NCBI RefSeq assembly: GCF_023898315.1 | Contig: NC_064616.1 | Location: 540,135,602-540,199,601, forward strand | From: Schistocerca nitens | Lineage: Eukaryota; Arthropoda; Insecta; Orthoptera; Acrididae | Direction of reading: 5' to 3' | DNA length: 64,000 bases | In this document: positions 56,753-64,000 of the stretch, in pieces | Position numbering within the stretch: position 1 is the first letter of the stretch | Layout of the letters: each line of letters starts with the position of its first letter | Program-made: the position numbers and the translations under genes | Notes under the pieces: model-generated | Database searches by the model: none | What the model saw: the letters and a program-made list of their open reading frames with translations, nothing else | What the model was told of the DNA's origin: nothing

Positions 56753-56930
56753 CACTGAAGAGCCAAAGTAAGTGGTCTACTAGCCTAATATTGTGTAGAG
56801 CCCCGGTGAGCACGCAGAAGTGCCGTAACACGACGTCGCATGTTCTCGACTAATGTCTGAAGTAGCGTTGGAGGCAAATGACACCATTCCGCAATTCGTA
56901 AACGGTCCATTGCAACACGGGTAATGTATC
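56753..56930 (-). mobile_element. Terminal fragment of a Tc1-like element
   Basis: TACACTGAAGAGCCAAAGTA starts a segment that looks like the outer end of a Tc1-like transposon. On the minus strand it encodes the transposase C-terminus (roughly TLVENMRRRVTALLRAHRG). The rest of the element is absent. Confidence 0.55.
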
Positions 56931-57270
56931 ACGAGGCAAATACCGTCCGCGCTGGCGGAATTCTACGTGATACCACGTACTTATACGTTTCTGACTATTA
57001 CAGCGCCAACTATCACGAAGCGAAAAAAGTGGTCCAACTAAAGCTCTGATATTTCTTTACGTACTACACGAATATGTAATAAAACATAGGGGTTCCTATG
57101 TAAAAAACGCAGTTGATATCCATTTGACCTATGGCAGCGCCATCTAGCGGGCCAACCATAGGGCCATCTGGTTTCCCCCTTCAAGCTAGACGAGTTTCGT
57201 TTTTTTTTTTAGTTTTTTCGTTTGATGCTTATTTCATGAGATATTTGGCCCGGTCACTATCAATGGACCA
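56931..57270 (+). mobile_element. Unclassified DNA-transposon or repeat 3' part
   Basis: A block ending ATTTGGCCCGGTCACTATCA and then ATGGACCA. It contains GGCAGCGCCATCTAGCGGGC. I recall this text as an abundant orthopteran interspersed repeat end, but its class is uncertain. No protein domain is readable; the frame at 57131-57331 runs into the microsatellite. Confidence 0.4.

Positions 57271-57326
<56 letters not shown>
57271..57326 (+). repeat. (CT)n microsatellite
   Basis: Uninterrupted CT dinucleotide run of about 27 units at the junction between two repeat fragments. Confidence 0.98.
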
Positions 57327-57327
<1 letters not shown>

Positions 57328-57370
57328 TTGATTTAGGAAAACCCCAGAAAACCTAAATCAGGATGGCCAG
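57327..57370 (-). mobile_element. SINE-B fragment
   Basis: GATTTAGGAAAACCCCAGAA, then AACCTAAATCAGGATGGCC: a short internal piece of SINE-B on the minus strand. Confidence 0.7.
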
Positions 57371-57959
57371 ATATAGTAAACAGCAACCTATATATAATGA
57401 GGTAGTTGTCCCAACTCCTTCACTGCCTCGTGCAGTTGGCCCACATTGTACGATGTTCTCAGATATAAACACAGTTTTGTTCTTCATTGTCACACACATC
57501 AGAGACACGTCTGGGTGAACCGTGATCTCACTGCTAAGCCTCTGGCAGTAACTCCAATCCATTACGAAAAATGTGTGAGGCCATCCAGCTGTTAACACTT
57601 CATTGTTCTGGATTACTCGTCTGCTCCCTCGTAGTTCATACTTCCTGTTTTATGTGCAGAGATTTCAAAGTGCACTCATTACCTGTTTATGAACTACTTT
57701 TATTACAATCAAAACTAATTATATCTTCTGCAAAGACATATCACCTTTTACACATTACAGAACTTAAAATTCTACTACGAGCTGTAAAGGACAACAATAT
57801 CCAGTTTGTTTCGAATTTAACATTGCTATCTGATGGACATTTCATGTTTCTGAGTAAATGGTCAAACATTTTGGAGGCCGCATTGTGCACCCATTTATGT
57901 GCTAAATACAACCTTAATGTGGAGAAACGAATGTTGAATTCTTGCTTCTAGTATTGTTA
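57371..57959. other. Unassigned, with a 126-codon open frame
   Basis: Plus frame 57571-57951 encodes 126 residues rich in leucine, serine and cysteine. I recognise no domain. It precedes a LINE fragment on the other strand and may be a chance frame over degraded LINE sequence. Confidence 0.3.
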
Positions 57960-58440
57960 GTGTGGACATCATTGTATCTTTTGAAATACGGTGGGTTATT
58001 TACGAGAAACTTCATGAGGGAACAAATATATTGTTAAACAGTAATCAAAATGCCTAACTCCTTAAATATATGTCTACAAGATAATTGTGGATACGCATGA
58101 TCTATTAGTCTTACAGCACATTTTGAACAAGGAAGATTTTCTCTCTTAAAGTTGAGTTAGCACTGAATATTATTCCATATGGCATTACTGAATGAAAATG
58201 CACTAAATATGATGATCTAATGATTTGACTCTCCCCAAGATTTGCAGTGATTTTGAATTCATGTATGGCTGAAATAATTTGATTTAGGAGTTCTAAAATA
58301 AGTTTGTTCCAGTTTAAGTCTCATCATTATGGTCACATAAAACTTTTGATGTTTCTACCCTATTTAGTATTTCATTGTCACGTGTTACATTTACGAGTGA
58401 ACTATAGATCTGAAAGTGACTTAGAGTGAGACCTTGCTAA
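57960..58440 (-). pseudogene. CR1-C-related LINE fragment
   Basis: Minus-strand fragment similar to 49960-50240 of the CR1-C element. Shared landmarks are TTTTCTCTCTTAA and the following CATATGGCATTACTGAATG, against CATATGAATGCAGTGAATG there. Divergence is high, so it may be a sister family. Confidence 0.55.
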
Positions 58441-58477
58441 AACCGGTCAATAATATTTTAAGAACATTATTTACCAT

Positions 58478-59300
58478 TTACCGTGATCTACAATTACATA
58501 TACATAATTTCTCTGCAATTCACAATTAAGTGCCTTGCATAGTGTTCATTGCATCACCTATACACTACTTCTCTACCGTTCCACTCTTGAAGACCAAGCG
58601 GAAGAAATGAAAACTTAAGCATTTCCATACGAGCTCTGGTTTCTCTTATTTTCCAATGATGATCATCTCTACCTATGTAGGCGGGCACCAACAAAACATT
58701 TTCACACTCTGAGGAGAAAGTTGGTAATTAAATTTCATGAGAAGGTTCTGCTGCAGAGAAAAAGTCATTGTTTTAATGACTGACACTCCAGTACGTATAT
58801 CATATCGGTTAAACTCCCTCCCCGCGATAGTACAAATCAAGTTGCCCTTTTTTTTTCTTTCGGTGTCCTGCGGATATCACACCGCACAGCAATACACGAG
58901 AAGACGGCGGACAAACGTAATGTAATTATTACTTACACATATATTGCCTAAATATTTTTGCAGTAGGTTCTCATCATCTGATGACTTTACAGTACGGTAA
59001 ATTAGAGTATCGTCTGCAAACATCAAAGTGGGCTGCTCAGATCGTCACCTATGTCCATGATGATGATCAAGAACAGCAAAAGCCCTAAACACTTACCTGG
59101 AGAACGCCAGATACTACTTATGTTTTATTCGATGACGTACCTTCTCTTATTACGTACTGTGCCCTTAATCGCAAATCCACTCACACCAAACAGACGATAC
59201 TCCGTAGGAACGCAACTTGATTAGAAGTCACTTTTGAGGTACTGTGTCGAAAGTCTTCTTCAAGTGTAAAAATATGGAAACAATTTCATTTTCCCTGTCA
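58478..59300 (-). pseudogene. CR1-A LINE, 3' part of a split copy
   Basis: Minus-strand LINE. 58478-58925 is the 3' end and C-terminal region (tail, TTAAGTGCCTTGCATAGTGT, GTTCCACTCTTG, ATGATCATCTCTACC). 58955-59300 is reverse transcriptase from the ADD block (CGTCTGCAAACATC on the plus strand) back towards the first palm motif. The sequence between these two has been deleted. The reading frame continues, across a later insertion, at 60395-60565. Confidence 0.8.
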
Positions 59301-60394
59301 ATTGCACTCATTACTTGACTTACGCAAGGCGTTGGATACAGTTCCCCATAGTCGTTTAATGGAAAAAGTAAGAGCATATGGACTATCAGACGAATTGTGT
59401 GATTTGATTGAAGAGTTCCTAGATAATAGTACGCAGCATGTCGTTCTCAATGGAGAGAAGTCTTCCAAAGTAAGAGTGATTTCAGGTGTGCCGAAGGGGG
59501 GGTGGGTGTCGTAGGACAGTTGCTATTCACAATACACGTAAATGACCTTGTGGATAACATTTGAAGATCACTGAGGCTTTTTGCGGATGATGCTGTGGTA
59601 TATCGAAAGGTTGTAACAATAGAAAATTGTACTGAAAGGCAGGAGGATCTGCAACGAATTGACGCATGGTGCATGGAATGGCAATTGAATCTCAATGTAG
59701 ACAAGTGTAATTTGCTGCGAATACATAGAAAGAAAGATCCGTTATCATTTAGCTACAATATAGCAGGTCAGCAACTGGAAGCAGTTAGTTCCATAAATTA
59801 TCTGAGAGTTGGCATTGGGAGTGATTTAAAATGGAATGATCATATAAAGTTGATCGTCGGTAAAGCAGATTCCAGACTGAGATTCATTGGAAGAATCCTA
59901 AGGAAATGCAATCCGAAAAAAAAGGAAGTGCGTTACAGTACATTTGTTCGCCCACTGCTTGAATATTGCTCACCAGTGTGGGATCCGTACCAGATAGGCT
60001 TGATAGAAGAGATAGAGAAGATCCAACGGAGAGTAGCACGCTTCGTTACAGGATCATTTAGTAATCTCGAAACCGTTATGGAGATGATAGATTAACTCCA
60101 GTGGAATACTTTGCAGGAGAGACGCCCAGTAGCTCGGTACGGGCTTTTGTTGAAGTTTCGAGAACATACCTTCATCGAGGAGTAAAGCAGTATATTGCTC
60201 CGTTATACGTATATCTCGCGAAGAGACCATGAGGATAAAATCAGAGAGATTAAAGCCCACACAGAGGCATACCGACAATCTTTCTTTCCACGAACAATAC
60301 GAGACTGGAATAAAAGGGAGAACCGATAGAGGTACTCTAGGTACCTTCCGCCAGACACCGTCAGGTGGCCTGCGGAGTATGGATGTAGATCTAG
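59301..60394 (+). pseudogene. CR1-B LINE, 5'-truncated, inserted in CR1-A
   Basis: Plus-strand LINE starting within the first palm motif (DLRKALDTVPHSRLMEK). It continues with VISGVPKG, ADDAVVYRKV-like text near 59585, the frame at 59595-60095 (LQRIDAWCMEWQLNLNVDKC, RLRFIGRILRKCN, LLEYCSPVWDPYQIG), and the 3' block near 60240-60320 (HTEAYRQSFFPRTIRDWN). It ends in a GATGTAGATCTAGATGTAG tail. It interrupts the minus-strand CR1-A copy. A few stops and frameshifts are present. Confidence 0.85.
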
Positions 60395-60565
60395 ATGTAG
60401 AATGAAGAATTAGATTTGTTTCACAATAACGGTATTCTCTTAATACGTGATGGCTGTTTGTCAGTAAATCGTTTTCTTCGAAGAACTCGTAATGTTCGAA
60501 CACGGTATATGTTTAACAATACGCCTGCAAATCGTCGTTAGTCATATGGGTCTAAAATTTAGCGA
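60395..60565 (-). pseudogene. CR1-A LINE, middle part of a split copy
   Basis: Minus-strand segment encoding LNFRPI, a leucine-threonine stretch, then EENDLLTNSHHVLREYRYCE and LILHS. It fits between 62001-62346 (upstream) and 58955-59300 (downstream) of one CR1-A element. Confidence 0.8.
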
Positions 60566-61990
60566 TACAATAGCTCCCTACTTAGCAATCAAATACAACC
60601 GCTCGCTCACCGATGGATCTCTACCCACAGATTGGAAAATTGCGCAGGTCGCACCAGTGTTTAAGAAGTGTAGTAGAAGTAATCCATCTAACTACAGACC
60701 TATATCATTGACGTCGGTTTGCAGTAGGGTTTTGGAACATATACTGTATTCAAACATTATGAATCACCTCGAAGGGAACGATCTATTGATACGTAATCAG
60801 CATGGTTTCAGAAAACATAGTACTTGTGCAACGCAGTTAGCTCTTTATTCGCGCGAAGTAATGGCCGCTATCGACAGGGGGTTTCAAGTTGATTCCGTAT
60901 TTCTAGATTTCCGGAAAGCTTTTAACACCGTTCCTCACAAGCGACTTCTAATCAAGCTGCGGGCCTATGGGGTATCGTCTCAGTTGTGCGACTGGATTCG
61001 TGATTTCCTGTCAGGAAGGTCGCAGTTCGTAGTAATAGACGGCAAATCATCGAGTAAAACTGAAGTGATATCAGGTGTTCTCCAGGGAAGCGTCCTGGGA
61101 CCTCTGCTGTTCCTGATCTATATAAATGACCTGGGTGACGATCTGAGCTGTTCTCTTAGGTTGTTCGCAGATGATGCTGTAATTTACCGTCTAGTAAGGT
61201 CATCCGAAGACCAGTATCAGTTGCAAAGCGATTTAGGAAAGATTGCTGCATGTTGTGGCAGGTGGCAGTTGACGCTAAATAACGAAAAGTGTGAGGTGAT
61301 CCGCATGAGTTCCAAAGAAATCCGTTGGAATTCGATTACTGGATAAATAGTACAATTCTCAAGGCTGTCAATTCAACTAAGTACCTTGGTGTTAAAATCA
61401 CGAACAACTTGAGTTGGAAAGACCACATAGATAATATTGTGGGGAAGGCGAGCCAAAGGTTGCGTTTCATTGGCAGGACACTTAGAGGATGCAACAAGTC
61501 CACTAACGAGACAGCTTACACTACACTCGTTCGTCCTCTGTTAGAATATTGCTGCGCGGTGTGGGATCCTTACCAGGTGGGATTGACGGAGGACATCGAA
61601 AGGGTGCGAAAAAGGGCAGCTCGTTTTGTATTATCACGTAATAGGGGAGAGAGTATGGCAGATATGAGACGCGAGTTGGGGTGGAAGTCAATAAAGCAAA
61701 GACGTTTTCCATCGCGACGAGATCTATTTACAAAATTTCAGTCACCAACTTTGTCTTCCGAATGCGAAAATATTTTGTTGAGCCCAACCTACATTGGTAG
61801 CAATGATCATCAAAATAAAATAAGAGAAATCAGAGCTCGCACAGAAAGGTTTAGGTGTTCGTTTTTCCCGTGCGCTGTTCGGGAGTGGAATGGTAGGGAG
61901 ATAGTATGATTGTGGTTCGATGAACACTCTGCCAAGCACTTAAATGTGAATTGCTGAGTAATCATGTAGATGGAGATGTAGATGTAGCTG
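60566..61990 (+). pseudogene. CR1-A LINE, young 5'-truncated copy, one frameshift
   Basis: Plus-strand LINE carrying a nearly intact reverse transcriptase and C-terminus. The first frame (to 61346) has LTDGSLPTDWKIAQVAPVFK, SNYRPISLTSVC, VFLDFRKAFNTVPHKRL, GVLQGSVLGPLLFLIYINDL and the catalytic LFADDAVIYR. A single one-base lesion near 61310-61320 moves the protein into the frame 61325-61909 (NSTKYLGVKITNNLSWKDHI, LLEYCCAVWDPYQVGL, RTERFRCSFFPCAVREWN). The tail has repeated GATGTA units to 61990. The endonuclease is missing. It inserted into an older minus-strand CR1-A copy. Confidence 0.9.
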
Positions 61991-62000
61991 TAGATGCAGA

Positions 62001-62346
62001 TGAAATACTCCTATTTCCTTTCTAGGCTACTGGTGTGACTTCTGTAACTGTACTGTCTCTGGGTACGGATCATTCTATGAACGAGTGATTGTATATGGTT
62101 GCATCATGTGGAGCTATTGTATCAGCGCTACCTGAGAGGAACTTGAGTAGTGTACAATCTGGACTGGAAGATTTGTTTTTATGAAGTTTTTAATATGCAT
62201 CGATACACCAAGTTTGTCTCCTCCTAAGTTACTCATGTTGATAATTGTTACCGATTTCAATTCTGGAATTTTTACTTCGTCCTATTTTGTGAACGAATTT
62301 CGGGACACCGTGTTAACTGACTCTGCTTTAGTGGCGCTTGTTACGT
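62001..62346 (-). pseudogene. CR1-A LINE, 5' part of a split copy
   Basis: Minus-strand segment encoding the region before the reverse transcriptase and its first conserved stretch. From the right: ESVNTVSRNSFTK and related linker text, then VTPV near 62030. Its frame leads, across the plus-strand insertion at 60566-62000, into 60395-60565. Confidence 0.8.
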
Positions 62347-62362
62347 ATAATTTTATGTATAT

Positions 62363-62458
62363 AATTTGTGTGACACCGAAAGACGTGACACAGTAGGCAC
62401 CGAATATATATATATATTCGGTGCCTACAGTGTCACGTCTTTCAGTGTCACACAAATT
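62363..62458. repeat. 96-bp hairpin, 48-bp arms, two mismatches
   Basis: Arms 62363-62410 and 62411-62458 are reverse complements with two mismatched pairs and no spacer. The centre is an AT alternation and the arms contain GTGTGACAC, AAAGACGTGACAC and GTAGGCACCG. It directly follows the broken CR1-A sequence. It could be a small foldback element or the product of a local inverted duplication. Confidence 0.95.
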
Positions 62459-63190
62459 TTTATTTTTAAACGGGATCACTTAAGACTATTTCCATGGGTT
62501 CGCCCCTCAAATTTCTCCCTCATATCACAAAATTGTCGTCCGATGTAGTACAAACTGAAAAAATAAATTTCTTTTAAAGCACAGTTTCGTATATAATTTA
62601 TATTCAAAACCTTACACCTGTGTCACAGAACCAATCCTACATCGAGAATACTTTACACAAGTTTAAGGGGAGAAATGCTTCCGATAATTATTACGGTATT
62701 TAATGAACATGAGAACATGAACAGGCTGAAATGAACAAGCAGTACATGAGACTATGTTAATCAATTCAACTGTAACAAGCTAAGGGACACATCATTAGCA
62801 AAATGAGAAATATGCAAAAGTGAAATGCCGAAATGAGCATTTCTCAATTGGCAGTAAATCAAAACAATCAGAACGGCTGAAAGAGAGCACAATAACATGA
62901 GCCATAAACGAATAAGCGCCAAGCAAATAAGAGAATAGGCAAAAACGAGATGCCAAACAAAATGAGAGCTGGGCGAACTCTATCAGCACTTATAAACGAT
63001 CGCGCTTGTGGCGGCACCTCGCGGCCCGTACGCAACACGCGCGCCTGCGATCGCAATGCACTCTTAGCGCTCGCGGCGGCGTCTAGCGACCCGTGCGCAA
63101 GTTGTGCGATTGCTGTCGCAGATCGACCCTTAATCTGTGATGTTACATTGCCTCCAATGTGTAAGGCGATTAATTTATTAAGTGCCTGAC
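62459..63190 (-). promoter_or_regulatory. CpG-rich promoter-like block (candidate)
   Basis: 62980-63130 is strongly CpG-rich (for example CGATCGCGCTTGTGGCGGC) in an otherwise AT-rich region. On the minus strand a TATA-like GTTTATAAGTGC lies at 62988-62999, with the CpG-rich part upstream of it. Transcription would run leftwards into 62460-62980, which holds no clear reading frame. It could be an LTR promoter or a host promoter with a long 5' exon. No second LTR is visible in the window. Confidence 0.3.
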
Positions 63191-64000
63191 ACATTTTGTC
63201 AGTTTACTCCGATCGCAAAATTTTAGTTTAAATTTTCAAATTACTATCACTTTTTCTACCACCTTTACATTCAGTGGTTCACAAAAAATTGATGGATTAT
63301 CACATATAACGATATAAATACAAAAAATTTGAGTCACATTTCAAAAGTATGAGGACAGTAATACAAAACATTTTATTATATATTCTTCTACATCTGTTAA
63401 ATAGAAGGTATTGTACAATATTTCAGTTGATGCTTTGGTGTAAATATTTAATTATTTTACAGGATTTATTTAACTACAAAAGCTGTAATGATTAACAGGC
63501 ATTTACACTGTTTGAAAATTCATTGTATATACATTGTGACATCTACTGTACATGGAAACGTCTGGAAATCGTTTATGTAGATGAAATTTTTCTGTAGTGT
63601 ACTTCATTAACTTCGAAGGTACTACTCTTAAAATGTCTACAGAAATATATAGCACACACACATATATCTATCCAACATTTTGCATCGAGAAGTTATACAA
63701 GAAAATATGTAAGGTTGGCTCGAAAGACCTCAGATTATCCCAGTCCTTCAAGTAATGACGTTCAACAGATATACCTTTCAAATATATAAGGTAACATTTG
63801 TATATCCTTACCCTTTCCAATTTACTGGCTACTGAAATAGTTTGAGTGTGGTTAAAGAAGTAGTCCAATAGCACCTAGGAATTTTGAATATTGCCCTTTT
63901 TGTTCAGGTCCTCAGGTCAAGCAATAGTGTATCACTCATTATTCATAGGGTACATCGTTTACCTATCCAATGGCTAAGGTATTTTCTTTTGTTTAGACTT
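63191..64000. other. AT-rich unassigned sequence
   Basis: No gene or recognisable repeat. The minus frame at 63668-63874 shows no motif. Confidence 0.4.

Noticed and set aside
57131..57331. Plus-strand frame ending in a serine-leucine run
   Set aside because: It runs from a repeat end into the CT microsatellite and has no domain.
59290..59310. Twin-priming inversion as an explanation for the head-to-head LINE junction
   Set aside because: The minus-strand segments continue beyond the plus-strand insert at 60395, and the two sides belong to different families, so insertion explains the junction better.

Overview
The window looks like intergenic or intronic DNA from a large, repeat-rich insect genome. 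An orthopteran (grasshopper or locust) is my best guess, and the genus Schistocerca would fit the repeat families as I remember them. The sequence supports this with many copies of a tRNA-derived SINE flanked by target-site duplications, several LINE clades, Tc1-like transposons with TA target sites, a Penelope-like element, and ten perfect copies of the canonical insect telomere unit. The organism call is inference. I find no host protein-coding gene that I can defend, and nearly every meaningful open reading frame belongs to a mobile element. Family names such as SINE-A and CR1-A are working labels used only in this annotation. Edges of degenerate copies are read by eye and may be off by tens of bases. 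Layout: 1-8700 holds SINEs (one nested inside another), a Tc1-like remnant, an RTE-like LINE tail and a second Tc1-like remnant. 10605-11850 is a Tc1-like transposon with clean inverted repeats; 43873-45118 is its sister copy of exactly the same length. 12196-13375 is an LTR-like block on the minus strand. 14704-17095 is a young RTE-like LINE with one uninterrupted reading frame and an 11-bp target duplication. 17803-19135 is a decayed Penelope-like element, itself hit by a 294-bp insertion made mostly of a perfect 119-bp-arm palindrome. 19804-27810 is an LTR retrotransposon that keeps gag but has lost almost all of pol. To its right lies a decayed Gypsy element (27811-30640) in which a short stretch of pol has been replaced by a telomeric repeat tract. 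31506-39712 is an 8.2-kb inverted repeat with arms of about 2.44 kb. 39840-40968 is a mariner/DUF4817-type transposase remnant. 48563-62346 is dominated by CR1-type LINEs, including one minus-strand element split twice by later plus-strand LINE insertions. 62363-62458 is a 96-bp near-perfect hairpin, and 62980-63130 is a CpG-rich promoter-like block. The elements do not form a pathway. They form a stratigraphy: SINEs (mobilised by LINE machinery, as their target duplications and truncations suggest) and LINEs inserted into older LINEs, LTR elements and DNA transposons. The most unusual structures are the perfect palindrome in the Penelope element, the telomeric patch in the Gypsy pol, the gag-only LTR element, the long inverted repeat and the doubly interrupted CR1 element.
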